Assembly: GCA_019114345.1 (NCBI GenBank)
Contig: DXFS01000010.1
Location: 80,701-144,700, forward strand
Length of the DNA stretch: 64,000 bases
Direction of reading: 5' to 3'
From: Candidatus Agathobaculum pullistercoris
GTDB taxonomy: Bacteria > Bacillota > Clostridia > Oscillospirales > Butyricicoccaceae
Below, piece by piece: positions 35,818 to 45,338 of this stretch; position 1 is the stretch's first letter; each line of letters starts with the position of its first letter. Position numbers and translations under genes: made by a program. The notes beneath the pieces are model-generated. The model was not told the DNA's origin. It ran no database searches and saw only the letters and a list, made by a program, of their open reading frames with translations.

Positions 35818-37197
35818 ATGAACCAAAACGAAGCGGTATTTGAAAAAGCGCCGGTCAAAAAAGCGGTGCTGCAAATGGCGATCCCGACCGTGATCTCGTC
35901 ACTCGTGCTCGTGGTGTACAACATGGCGGACACGTTTTTTGTCGGCCAGACGCACGATGCGTTCCAGGTCGCGGCGGTGTCGCTGACCAATCCGGTGTTT
36001 GTCATGTACATGGCGATCGCCAACCTGCTCGGCATCGGCGGCAGCGCGGTGATCTCGATTTTGCTCGGCCAGAATGAAAAGGATAAGGCGCGCGCTGCGT
36101 CCTCGTTCTGCTGCTATGCGTCGCTCGCCTTCGGCGTAGTGACCGGCGTGCTCATCATCCTGTTTATGGACCCGCTGCTCGCCCTGCTCGGCGCGACCGA
36201 AAACACCTACCAGTTCTCCAGGGATTATCTGCTCTACATCGCGCTGGGCGCGCCGTTTATCCTGTTTGCAAACACCTTCGGCCATACGGTGCGCGGCGAG
36301 GGTGCGGCCAAGGCATCAATGATCGGCGGCATGATCGGCACCGTGGTCAACATCGTGCTTGACCCGATCTTCATCCTGACCTTCGGCATGGACACCGCGG
36401 GCGCAGCGATCGCGACCGTGCTGGGCAATGTGTTCGGCTGTGTGTATTACCTCTACTACTTTGCGCGCAAAAGCCCGCTGCTGTCCATCCATCCGGCGGC
36501 GCTGTGCGCAGGCAAGGGCGTTGCAGGGCGCGTACTGTCGATCGGGGTACCCGCGGGCGCGAACTCTGCGCTCATGAGCGTGGCGACCGTGCTGCTCAAC
36601 AACGCGCTGGTCGCCTATGGCGATAAGGCGGTCGCCGCGATGGGCATTGTCACCAAGGCGTATATGTTCATTGCGTTTGTGCATATGGGCATTGCCAACG
36701 GCATCCAGCCGCTGCTCGGCTACTGCTACGGCGCGAACAACCGCGACCGCTTCTGGGGTATCCTCAAGTTCAGCGGCGTGCTGACCGTGATCTGCGGCAC
36801 GGTGCTGAGTGCGGTGTATATCGTTTGCAGCGAGCCGGTCGTCGGGCTGTTCATCGACGACCCGGAGGTCGTCGCCTACGGCGGGCCGATGCTGATTGCG
36901 ACCTCGCTGGCCGGGCCGATCCTCGGGCTGCTGTTCCTTGCGATCAACAGCATGCAGGCACTGGGGCGGCCGGTTCCGGCGACCGTGCTGTCGGTCTGCC
37001 GTCAGGGACTGTTCTTCATCCCGCTGCTGTATATCCTGGATGCGGTGTTCGGCCTGAATGGCATCAACTTCACCCAGACCGTAGCGGACTACCTGTCGAT
37101 CGTGATCTCGCTGCTGCTGCTCCGCTCGACCATGCGCCGCGCCATGCCGCGTGACGGGGCAGAGATACAGGAAAACGCACGCAAGCAGACGGCATAA
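35818..37197 (+). CDS. MATE-family multidrug efflux transporter
   Basis: VVYNMADTFFVGQTHDAFQVAAVSLTNPVF...GAPFILFANTFGHTVRGEG; 12 TM pattern. Confidence 0.95.
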   Translation: MNQNEAVFEKAPVKKAVLQMAIPTVISSLVLVVYNMADTFFVGQTHDAFQVAAVSLTNPVFVMYMAIANLLGIGGSAVISILLGQNEKDKARAASSFCCYASLAFGVVTGVLIILFMDPLLALLGATENTYQFSRDYLLYIALGAPFILFANTFGHTVRGEGAAKASMIGGMIGTVVNIVLDPIFILTFGMDTAGAAIATVLGNVFGCVYYLYYFARKSPLLSIHPAALCAGKGVAGRVLSIGVPAGANSALMSVATVLLNNALVAYGDKAVAAMGIVTKAYMFIAFVHMGIANGIQPLLGYCYGANNRDRFWGILKFSGVLTVICGTVLSAVYIVCSEPVVGLFIDDPEVVAYGGPMLIATSLAGPILGLLFLAINSMQALGRPVPATVLSVCRQGLFFIPLLYILDAVFGLNGINFTQTVADYLSIVISLLLLRSTMRRAMPRDGAEIQENARKQTA

Positions 37198-37202
37198 AAC
37201 AA

Positions 37203-37236
37203 AACCGCCCGAACCAACCGGTTCGGACGGTTTTTC
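37203..37236. terminator. Intrinsic terminator
   Basis: AACCGCCCGAACC-AACC-GGTTCGGACGGTTTTT. Confidence 0.88.
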
Positions 37237-37244
37237 TTTGCCTT

Positions 37245-37520
37245 TTATTCGGCTGAGAGGATAAAAGAAGGGTTTTCCGCCGCTGCGTCCGCAAGCACAC
37301 GCAGCAGCAGTTCACCGTAGTTGCCCATATGGACGACCAGCATCTCCGCGTGGCGCAGGGTTAGCCGCGCGGGCGGGTATGCGGTCAGCAGATCGTACAG
37401 CGCGTCCAGATTGCGGCCGTAATCCGCCGGGAAGCCGAATACCTTGGCGAGCGCGTCATGCGCCTGCGCGCGGGTGTACAGGGTCTCCGCATCAAGGAGC
37501 AGTTCCCTCATCTTGTCCAT
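37245..37520 (-). CDS. Barstar-family ribonuclease inhibitor
   Basis: AHDALAKVFGFPADYGRNLDALYDLLTAYPPARLTLRHAE. Confidence 0.9.
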   Translation of the reverse strand: MDKMRELLLDAETLYTRAQAHDALAKVFGFPADYGRNLDALYDLLTAYPPARLTLRHAEMLVVHMGNYGELLLRVLADAAAENPSFILSAE

Positions 37521-38133
37521 CCCCCAAAAGCAGTGTAAAAGTCTGATAATGATCCTCTGTGTAAAAGATCAGCCCGTCGTTAGAAAACACGATGCGTTTC
37601 GCGCCGCGCTCGTCAGCGCCCGCGGTATCAATGTCGCATTCCGTGTAGGTGCGCCCTTCCGCTTCGGGCAACGCCCCCTCGTAGTTGCCGAACCGGTCGC
37701 CGCCGATCGATTTTCCGGGCGCGTATTCCAGCAGGGAGCCGCCTTCCCAGCCGAGCGCCTGCGCTTCGGCTTTGGTGATATAATTCTGCGGCAGCGTGCC
37801 GTATTTCATCAGGTAGAGCGCAACCGTGTCGCGGCTGGTGTAGCTGCCCTCTTCCTCAAGCACGGTATTGCCGAGCGAGAGGGTTTCAGTCCCGGTGACA
37901 GCCGGGCCGAGTTCTGCCTCTGTCAGCGATCCGGTTCCATCATTGACCAGGGCTGAAGTCGGCCCGTCCGTGATCGAGCCGTCTGTGCCGGCACCGGACA
38001 GGCTTTCGCTGTCAGATACGATGACCTCAGTCGGTCCGTCCGCGCTGCCGGTGACGCCTGTATCCTGCGCGCAGCCGGTGAGCGGCGCGAGCAGGAACAG
38101 CAGCGCCAGCCACAGAGATGTTAACTTTTTCAT
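37492..38133 (-). CDS. Barnase-family ribonuclease with lipoprotein signal peptide
   Basis: LPQNYITKAEAQALGWEGGSLLEYAPGKSIGGDRFGNYEGALPEAEGRTYTECDIDT...KRIVFSNDGLIFYTEDHYQTF; lipobox LAPLTGC. Confidence 0.93.
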   Translation of the reverse strand: MKKLTSLWLALLFLLAPLTGCAQDTGVTGSADGPTEVIVSDSESLSGAGTDGSITDGPTSALVNDGTGSLTEAELGPAVTGTETLSLGNTVLEEEGSYTSRDTVALYLMKYGTLPQNYITKAEAQALGWEGGSLLEYAPGKSIGGDRFGNYEGALPEAEGRTYTECDIDTAGADERGAKRIVFSNDGLIFYTEDHYQTFTLLLGDGQDEGTAP

Positions 38134-38145
38134 GTAATTCTCCTG

Positions 38146-38583
38146 TTATACAGCGTTCGGATACACCAGAACGTAAAGCTTGTGGTAAAATTCCTGTCCC
38201 CGGCTGCCCTCGATATCGCGCAGTTCGCCGTTTACAAACACATAACCATCTGCATTGACGCCGATCGAGTTGCCGTTTTCAAAGGTGACGGTGATGCGGT
38301 TGGCGGTCAGGCGTTCACTGCCGGGTTTAACGAAGTGCGGGTATTGCTTATAGGTATAACTGCTGAGCAGCGCAGTAAAGTCGCTGATCTGCCCGGGATC
38401 GGTGACCGGGGACAGCGCGGTGTCATTTTCTGCGACAGACAGCGTGGTGGGTGTGCCTGTCCCGGCAATATCTGCATAGGACTGGCTGTACAGATTGATA
38501 TACAGCATGCGCCCGGCGACAAACAGCAGAACCAGCAGCAGTGTGCCGCAGATCGCAAAGCCGAGCGCTGTCATTTTTCGCAT
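38146..38583 (-). CDS. Hypothetical single-TM extracytoplasmic protein
   Basis: N-terminal TM followed by ~110-aa domain; adjacent to barnase gene. Confidence 0.6.
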   Translation of the reverse strand: MRKMTALGFAICGTLLLVLLFVAGRMLYINLYSQSYADIAGTGTPTTLSVAENDTALSPVTDPGQISDFTALLSSYTYKQYPHFVKPGSERLTANRITVTFENGNSIGVNADGYVFVNGELRDIEGSRGQEFYHKLYVLVYPNAV

Positions 38584-38685
38584 GATTTCGCTCCTTTACG
38601 GGGTCAAAGGTTGGGGCTTTCACATGTTTAGGATACCGCAAATCCGGGGTGCTGTCAATGTTCCAAACTGTAAACAAAGTATGAC

Positions 38686-38715
38686 TTGACAGAGAGATTC
38701 TACCAATGTAGAATA
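38686..38715 (+). promoter_or_regulatory. BlaI-gene promoter with overlapping operator
   Basis: TTGACA 38686 - 17 - TAGAAT 38709; ATTCTAC-CAAT-GTAGAAT palindrome. Confidence 0.8.
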
Positions 38716-38759
38716 TAAGTGTAAAATGATTTTACTTTTGTAGAAAAGGAGGGATGGAA

Positions 38760-39131
38760 ATGAAAGCAGGGAAACGGCTGCCGGACGCGGAGCTCGAGGT
38801 GATGCAGGCGATCTGGTCGCTTGAGCCGCCTGTGACTGCGGCCGCCGTGCAGCAGCGGGTGAGTAAGGAATGGAAGGCGACGAGCGTGCTGACTTTCCTC
38901 TCCCGCCTGTGTGACAAGGGCTTTTTATCGTGCGAAAAGGAAGGACGGCAGAATTACTACACGCCGCTCGTCTCGCGCGAGACCTATCTGCAGCGGGAGA
39001 GCACGAGCTTTGTCCGGCGTCTGTGCGGGGGCTCGGTGAAAAACCTGGTCGCCAGCCTGTCGGACGCGGGCGCGCTGACCGAGCAGGACATCGAGGACCT
39101 GCGCGCCTTTCTGGACGCGCAAGGACGGTAG
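38760..39131 (+). CDS. BlaI/MecI/CopY-family transcriptional repressor
   Basis: RLPDAELEVMQAIWSLEPPVTAAAVQQRVSKEWKATSVLTFLSRLCDKGFLSCEKEGRQNYYTPLVSRETY. Confidence 0.93.
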   Translation: MKAGKRLPDAELEVMQAIWSLEPPVTAAAVQQRVSKEWKATSVLTFLSRLCDKGFLSCEKEGRQNYYTPLVSRETYLQRESTSFVRRLCGGSVKNLVASLSDAGALTEQDIEDLRAFLDAQGR

Positions 39132-39148
39132 GATTGGAGGGGTAGGAT

Positions 39149-42100
39149 ATGTTCCCAGTCAGTTGGAGCGGACTGATCAATAATGTGGTGCAGATTGGAC
39201 TGACCGTGTCGGCGGCAGCGCTGGTGCTGTTCTTGTTGCGGCGGGTCATGAAAAAACGCTATCCGGCGCGGGCCATCTGCTTTGTTTGGGCGCTGCTCGC
39301 GATCCGGCTGCTGATCCCGGTGCAGCTGACGCTTCCGGATGCACCGGTGCAGGTCACGCCGATCCGGGCGGTTACAGTGGATATGTCGCCGCGGGAAGAG
39401 ATGCAATCCACGGCGCAGGCTGCGGCAGCGGACGAAACGCGAACGCCGCGCGTTTCGGTGTACCGGGGGGACGAGATGTGGCATGAAGTGCCTGTCGGCT
39501 GGAATTTCCCGGTTGCGAAAATGATGTTCATCCTGTGGGGAGCGGGGATATTGGCTTTCCTGGGCTGGCAGGCATATAGCTACATCGGTTTTGTTTACTT
39601 GGCGCGGGAGACCGGCCAGGCTGCCGAGCGGGACACCCTGCGCCGCGTGTTTGAGGAGCAGAAGCAGTCGCTTGGCATCCGGCGGGACATCCCGCTGGTT
39701 GTCACGCCCGCAGCGGACTGCCCGATGCTGGCGGGGTTCCTGCGGCCTGCGCTCTATCTGCCGGATGAAGCGCTCTCTGAGCAGGAGGCCCTGTTTGTCT
39801 TCCGGCACGAGCTGACGCATTTGAAGCGCGGCGACCTGTGGCTCAAGCTGCTGCTCACGGCGGCGAGGGCGGTGCACTGGTTCAACCCGCTGGTGTATCT
39901 GATGGCGCGGTTCGCGCAGGAGGATATCGAGCTGGCATGCGACGACGCAGTCGTGTGCGGCATGGACGGCGCCCAGCGCCGCGCCTACGGCGAGACGATC
40001 CTGAAATCCGCCACGGCACAGGTGAAAAAGCGCGCGCTGGTGTCATGCTTCACAGGGGATAAAAAGACGCTTATGCGCCGGTTTGAAGGTTTGTTTGATA
40101 CCCGCGCGAAAAAACGCGGCGTAGCGCTGGTCGTGGCGGCGGCCGTGCTGGTCGGATCGCTCGGCTGCGCGGTTTCGGTAGGGGAGAGTAAGGACAGCGG
40201 CGAGACGTTTGAGGCGCGGGCACTGGCTGCGGCAGAGGAATATGGGGAGGCGCTGCTGGCAAACGATGGTCGCCGCGCCGCCGAAGTGTTTACCGACCGC
40301 CTAGTACAGGAATCGGGCTTGGGAGATGAGGCACAGGCGCAAAATCATTTGAACACAGAGGATTTTGACCCATGGGCAATTAACAGCGGCTATTGGCCGG
40401 TCGTCCGGTATACGGTGGACTATGAGCCGGATATGCAGACCTGCCTGATGGTGCGGGAAAAAGACACCTCTTCGCAGAGCTTTGCCGCAGAAGGCTTTTC
40501 GTACGGCATACCGCTGCGGGACGCGGTCCGGCTTTCGTTCGAAGAGGCGGATGGCCAGGTGCTGATAGACAGCATGGAGACGCTGCATATGGAGGTTGAC
40601 CCGGTGGATAGTCTGGAAACCTTCTGTATGCTGTACGAAAACGACCTCGGCCTGCCGGATTACACGCCCTATGTCGACGGGGAAAACCCGCAGCTCAGCA
40701 GCGACCCCGCTGAACGGGCGGTGCAGATCCTGCATCTGGGGGGCGGCAGCGCGGAGGTTGTCCGCAGCCGGGATGTGACCAACGATGGTGAAAACGATCT
40801 GGACGAGGTGCAGTACACGTTTGCAACTGGCGAACAGCTGGGTATCATCATGGCGGCAGGCCAGCCGCAGGACTACACCTACGGAGACGGTGAGAACAAC
40901 CGCACTGCCGCCGACCTTGCGCAGCAGTATGCGCGCGCGGTGTCGTATGAGTCCGTGTGGCCGCTGTATCCGGTGCTGTCCGGGGAAGAACAGCAGGGCT
41001 TGGTTCGGCAAACGCTGTATTTGGCCGGATATTCCGAGGAAGAGATGGAAAATGAAAATGCGATCTGGTATTCCAAATACGGGGCCTCGTCGCCCTCGTT
41101 CCGTAATTATGTGATTGTGCCGGGCAAGGATGAGAACACCTGCATCGCGGTGTTCCAGATGTACGGCGGCGGTGTGACTGACGGCCGCACAGCAGCCAAT
41201 ATTACGGTTGGAAAGGAAAACGGCCGCGTTGCCATCACAGGGCTGGCGCAATTCGAATATGACGGCGGCTTGGGATATATCCTCACCGAGATCGGCGGGG
41301 AAAGCATCTCCCAAACGCAGAGCGAGCTGTTCCGGCTGCTGTATGGTTCCGGCCTGCCCTGGCCGGATATGGAATACGGCAACAGCGGGGAAATTGTGAC
41401 CGATTCCTACAACAGTGAGCCGATCGAAAATCTGGAGCAGCCGCTCACGGCTGCAGAAGCAGTTTTCAGCTTTTTCCATGAAACATATGAATACACGGAA
41501 GGCGATACGCATTATGTAAGAAGCCGGCCGCTTTTCACCGCCGCGCTGGTTCAGGAGGACGATGCCGGAGCCGTTGTGCGGCTGAGCTTCACCGACGGCA
41601 GCCCGTCCGTGGACGTACAGATGCAGAAAACCGGCGATTACTGGCTGCCGGTAGGGTTCTCCGGACAGTTCGACGATGGCTTCGGTGCATATCTCGTCGA
41701 AGACGACAGTCTGGTCAGCTATGCTGAACTGCCGGTCGGCGCGACGGTCGCGCAGGCAATCGAAAACGCAAACGGTGAGATCCCGCTGGTGCAGGCTGGG
41801 CAGGTCATCAAACTCGAGCCGGCCTGGGGCAAGATACTGCCGGTAGACGGCACGCTGAGCGATGCAGTTGTCCGCGCGGACGGAACGCTGCAATACACCG
41901 AAAAAGAAACACAGAAGAGCAGCATCCGCTTTGAAGTTTTGCAGGAACGACGCAGCGCTGTATACCTGTATACAGCGGAGCATATCCCGGCTGAATACTT
42001 GAGTTCGGCATCGCCTGATTATATTTACCGCGGCGTGACGGTCACTTATCGCAGCGCACATATTACCGGTATTGAACAGGAGTATACCGCCGCGTTCGTC

Positions 42101-43738
42101 TATCGGCTGGCAACTGGGAGCGCGGCAAGCCAGCCCGACTACACCATCACCTCGACCACCTACCACAACGACACCTACGGCTATACCCTAACCCTGCCGG
42201 AGTGCTTTGTCGACCGGGGCTATCTGCAGGAGATGGAGGAAAACGTCAGGTTCGGCATGAAAAACGCATGGCCCAGCGAGTTTACCGACCCGTTTGTGGG
42301 GGGTACGGTCATGACACTGTGCATCGAAGCGACTGCTTATCTGCAGGATTCCTTCGGCGAGGACTGGGTCCGCGGCCATCCGGTGCCGTGCGTGGAGCTG
42401 GCGGAGCACAACGGCCTGACCTATTATCTGGCGTTTGCCTCCGACGTGCAGTACGACCCGGCGGATGCGGAGATCACAGCCCAATATGGTGAAATGCGTC
42501 AGGCTGCGGAGGCAATGGGCGGCAGCGCGATCTCGTTTGACGGGCAGACAAATGCACAGCACGAAAATGAACAGGAACTGTTGCTGCGCGATCTGTCGTA
42601 CAGCTATGCGTACCGGCAGTCTGGTACGGGCGAAGGGCCGTATACCGACCAGATCACGGTGGTACCCGATGTGGCGGATCATTCTGCGCTGGTTACCATC
42701 CGGTTTACCAACTGGCAAGGGGATTACTACTTTACCACCGTGGAGCGGGTGCGGTACGACCGTACGGATACGGTTACTCCCTCGCACACAGAGACGCTGC
42801 TCAACACCTCCGACGGCGTGCGCTCGCTGGAGCAGTTTATCCTTGCGTTCCCGCTTGAGCAGAAACTGCCGTACTTTGAAGGACAGGGGCTGGAAAGTCT
42901 GAGCGATATGGCTTCCCGCCCGGCCTCGCAGGATAATCCGGACCTGTCCACCCCGCAGGCGTGCGCGGCCTACGCGCTACATCTTGTCGCGGGGGAGTGG
43001 GCCGGGGCGGATGACACGCAGCCGGAGGAAACGACATGGTGCACCTATCAGTGGGAGGACGGTTTTGTCCAAATCACGCTGCAGCGCGTGCAGCTGACGG
43101 ACGACAGCCCCGTGCTCTGGCTGCCGATCGGCTGGCGGACAGAGGAATCCGGAATTGGCTTTGTCGGCCAGTGGCCGCATTATTACTCCGTGTTGGCGCA
43201 CATGCCGGACTATTATAGTGCGCGCGATACCGACGATCTGCTCTGGTATCTGGATATGGACTGGGCGGACGGAGCCTATGCGGAAGCCGTATGGGACGAG
43301 ATCGACCGCCGTTGGCGACTGAACCCGGAAGAGGTTGAAAGCGCGATTGATAATTACAGCGGCTGGAGCGACGGCGCTGCCATGCGTGAGATGTGGCAGC
43401 AGCACCGCGACAGCCTGGAACCGCGCTTTTCCGACAGCGAGATCGAGACCGCATATCAGGCAGTGCGCGACTATGCAGCGGCAAACGGCTTTTCGGTCGA
43501 AAATCTGCGCTATGACACGGTGACCGACTGGAGCCAGTCACAAGTCATTCTGCGGAACGGCGTGCTGCAGGACAACGCGCAGCAGGACGGCCTGACGATC
43601 GACGACGTGATCACGGTCGTGGGCGATGCGCAGTTCGGCGAAAACGCATGGCGCGAGAGCGCGGATGGATGGTCGTTCACCCTGTACCGCGGCGCGGACG
43701 GCCGCTGGGTGCTGGAGGACGGCGCATTCGGCTACTAA
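39149..43738 (+). CDS. Giant M56 (BlaR1-like) membrane metallopeptidase with ~1150-aa C-terminal extension
   Basis: N-terminal TMs, FRHELTHLKRGDLWLKLLLTAARAVHWFNPLVYLMARFAQEDIELACDDAV; 1529 aa in total; follows BlaI gene. Confidence 0.92.
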   Translation: MFPVSWSGLINNVVQIGLTVSAAALVLFLLRRVMKKRYPARAICFVWALLAIRLLIPVQLTLPDAPVQVTPIRAVTVDMSPREEMQSTAQAAAADETRTPRVSVYRGDEMWHEVPVGWNFPVAKMMFILWGAGILAFLGWQAYSYIGFVYLARETGQAAERDTLRRVFEEQKQSLGIRRDIPLVVTPAADCPMLAGFLRPALYLPDEALSEQEALFVFRHELTHLKRGDLWLKLLLTAARAVHWFNPLVYLMARFAQEDIELACDDAVVCGMDGAQRRAYGETILKSATAQVKKRALVSCFTGDKKTLMRRFEGLFDTRAKKRGVALVVAAAVLVGSLGCAVSVGESKDSGETFEARALAAAEEYGEALLANDGRRAAEVFTDRLVQESGLGDEAQAQNHLNTEDFDPWAINSGYWPVVRYTVDYEPDMQTCLMVREKDTSSQSFAAEGFSYGIPLRDAVRLSFEEADGQVLIDSMETLHMEVDPVDSLETFCMLYENDLGLPDYTPYVDGENPQLSSDPAERAVQILHLGGGSAEVVRSRDVTNDGENDLDEVQYTFATGEQLGIIMAAGQPQDYTYGDGENNRTAADLAQQYARAVSYESVWPLYPVLSGEEQQGLVRQTLYLAGYSEEEMENENAIWYSKYGASSPSFRNYVIVPGKDENTCIAVFQMYGGGVTDGRTAANITVGKENGRVAITGLAQFEYDGGLGYILTEIGGESISQTQSELFRLLYGSGLPWPDMEYGNSGEIVTDSYNSEPIENLEQPLTAAEAVFSFFHETYEYTEGDTHYVRSRPLFTAALVQEDDAGAVVRLSFTDGSPSVDVQMQKTGDYWLPVGFSGQFDDGFGAYLVEDDSLVSYAELPVGATVAQAIENANGEIPLVQAGQVIKLEPAWGKILPVDGTLSDAVVRADGTLQYTEKETQKSSIRFEVLQERRSAVYLYTAEHIPAEYLSSASPDYIYRGVTVTYRSAHITGIEQEYTAAFVYRLATGSAASQPDYTITSTTYHNDTYGYTLTLPECFVDRGYLQEMEENVRFGMKNAWPSEFTDPFVGGTVMTLCIEATAYLQDSFGEDWVRGHPVPCVELAEHNGLTYYLAFASDVQYDPADAEITAQYGEMRQAAEAMGGSAISFDGQTNAQHENEQELLLRDLSYSYAYRQSGTGEGPYTDQITVVPDVADHSALVTIRFTNWQGDYYFTTVERVRYDRTDTVTPSHTETLLNTSDGVRSLEQFILAFPLEQKLPYFEGQGLESLSDMASRPASQDNPDLSTPQACAAYALHLVAGEWAGADDTQPEETTWCTYQWEDGFVQITLQRVQLTDDSPVLWLPIGWRTEESGIGFVGQWPHYYSVLAHMPDYYSARDTDDLLWYLDMDWADGAYAEAVWDEIDRRWRLNPEEVESAIDNYSGWSDGAAMREMWQQHRDSLEPRFSDSEIETAYQAVRDYAAANGFSVENLRYDTVTDWSQSQVILRNGVLQDNAQQDGLTIDDVITVVGDAQFGENAWRESADGWSFTLYRGADGRWVLEDGAFGY

Positions 43739-43766
43739 GGGCTGCAAAATCCTTTGCGTGTTTCGC

Positions 43767-43796
43767 TTGACACCCCGCTTTGTCCGATGGTATGAT
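43767..43796 (+). promoter_or_regulatory. Promoter of riboswitch-OadB transcript
   Basis: TTGACA 43767 - 18 bp - TATGAT 43791. Confidence 0.8.
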
Positions 43797-43799
43797 AAG

Positions 43800-43912
43800 A
43801 CAGGACAAAGGGGAGTAGTCGGCGCGGCGGCCTGCCGCGCGGCATCGTCAACACACATGACGGGGCTTGGCTCCGCTCTGGCTGTTGCCTGAAATGACCA
43901 GACCTGCGTCTC
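43800..43912 (+). promoter_or_regulatory. yybP-ykoY-like (Mn2+) riboswitch aptamer
   Basis: AAAGGGGAGTAG core, ATCGTCA segment, TTGCCTGAAA...CCAGACCT 3' core; recalled consensus, no covariance-model search. Confidence 0.75.
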
Positions 43913-43938
43913 CGTGGGGGAGGCGCAGGTCTGTTTTT
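43899..43938 (+). terminator. Riboswitch expression platform (intrinsic terminator)
   Basis: CAGACCTGCGTCTCC-GTGG-GGGAGGCGCAGGTCTG-TTTTT; 5' arm shares the 3' aptamer strand. Confidence 0.9.
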
Positions 43939-44006
43939 GCATCAGCGGACTTCCGGAGCGGCAGGCACCTCTTTGCTGATATATCCGGGTTTTAGGGGGA
44001 GTATTA

Positions 44007-45134
44007 GTGGAATTTCTATACGAAGGCCTGCTGGCTATCACGTGGCAGCAGGTAGTCATGTACTTGGTCGGCGGCCTGCTGATCTGGCTGGCGATCGAGA
44101 AGGAGTATGAGCCGTCGCTGCTGCTGCCGATGGGATTCGGTGCGATCCTGGTCAACCTGCCGATGTCGGGCGTCATCGACCAGATCACACAGGGCGTGGG
44201 CGAGACCAACGGCATTATCCAATGGCTGTTTGAGGCCGGCATTGAAGCGAGCGAGGCGTTCCCGCTGCTGCTGTTCATCGGCATCGGCGCGATGATCGAC
44301 TTCGGGCCTCTGCTGGCCAACCCGAAGCTGTTCCTGTTCGGCGCCGCGGCGCAGGCAGGCATTTTCCTGACCATCATTGTGGCGGCGGCGCTCGGCTTTG
44401 ACATCATCGACGCGGCCTCCATCGGCATTATCGGCGCGGCGGACGGCCCGACGTCCATCCTGGTATCCCAGGTGCTGGGATCCAAGTATGTTGGCGCGAT
44501 CGCGGTCGCGGCGTACAGCTATATGGCGCTCGTGCCGATCATCCAGCCGTTTGCCATCAAGCTGGTGACAACCAAGAAAGAGCGCGCGATGAAGATGCCC
44601 TACGCGGCGAGCGGCGTTTCCCGCCGCACGCGCATCCTGTTCCCCATCGTGGTTTCGATCGTGGCGGGCCTGGTTGCCCCCTCGTCGGTCGCGCTGGTTG
44701 GTTTCCTGATGTTCGGCAACCTGATCCGTGAGTGCGGCGTGCTTGAGAGCCTGTCGCAGACCGCGCAGCACGAGCTGGCCAATCTGATCACCCTGCTGCT
44801 CGGTATTACGATTTCGTTCTCCATGCGGGCGGAGCAGTTTGTCACCAAGGAGACGCTGATCATCCTGTGCCTCGGCCTGGTCGCATTCGTGCTCGATTCG
44901 GTGGTCGGCGTGCTGTTTGCCAAGGTGCTCAACCTGTTCTGCCGCAGCAAGGTCAACCCGATGATCGGCGCGGCAGGCATTTCGGCGTTCCCGATGTCCT
45001 CGCGCGTCATTGAAAAACTGGGCATGGAAGCGGACCGCACCAACCATCTGCTGATGCATGCGGTGGCCGCAAACGTGTCGGGACAGATTGCCTCGGTCGT
45101 TGCCGGCGGCGTCATCCTCGGGTTCTTTATGTAA
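44007..45134 (+). CDS. Sodium ion-translocating decarboxylase subunit beta (OadB/GcdB-like)
   Basis: LLIWLAIEKEYEPSLLLPMGFGAILVNLP...FPLLLFIGIGAMIDFGPLLANP...GAADGPTSILVSQVLGSKYVGAIAVAAYSYMALVPIIQP. Confidence 0.94.
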   Translation: MEFLYEGLLAITWQQVVMYLVGGLLIWLAIEKEYEPSLLLPMGFGAILVNLPMSGVIDQITQGVGETNGIIQWLFEAGIEASEAFPLLLFIGIGAMIDFGPLLANPKLFLFGAAAQAGIFLTIIVAAALGFDIIDAASIGIIGAADGPTSILVSQVLGSKYVGAIAVAAYSYMALVPIIQPFAIKLVTTKKERAMKMPYAASGVSRRTRILFPIVVSIVAGLVAPSSVALVGFLMFGNLIRECGVLESLSQTAQHELANLITLLLGITISFSMRAEQFVTKETLIILCLGLVAFVLDSVVGVLFAKVLNLFCRSKVNPMIGAAGISAFPMSSRVIEKLGMEADRTNHLLMHAVAANVSGQIASVVAGGVILGFFM

Positions 45135-45152
45135 GAAAGGGGCGCAGACAAT

Positions 45153-45284
45153 ATGAGTGAATCGGTAAAAATGGCCATCGAGCTGCTCGGACAGGGCATG
45201 GCCGGTATTTTCACGGTTTTGATCGTGATTGCGCTGATTGTGGCGCTGCTGGGACGGATGGACAAGCGGCCTCCCAAGCAGTAA
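45153..45284 (+). CDS. Small OadG-like gamma subunit (43 aa)
   Basis: MSESVKMAIELLGQGMAGIFTVLIVIALIVALLGRMDKRPPKQ; one TM, directly after OadB; below ORF-track cutoff. Confidence 0.75.
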   Translation: MSESVKMAIELLGQGMAGIFTVLIVIALIVALLGRMDKRPPKQ

Positions 45285-45338
45285 AAAAGGCTTGCAACCC
45301 CGGCTGTTTTCTGATATAATAATCAGGTAGCAAAAGCC

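Noticed and set aside
40301-42166. 621-aa minus-strand ORF
   Set aside because: Antisense shadow of the giant BlaR1-like gene; no recognisable domain.
43626-43892. 88-aa plus-strand ORF over the riboswitch region
   Set aside because: Overlaps the end of the BlaR1-like gene, the promoter and the aptamer; no RBS or homology signal.
44016-45059. 347-aa minus-strand ORF
   Set aside because: Antisense of OadB; H/R/Q/D-rich shadow translation.
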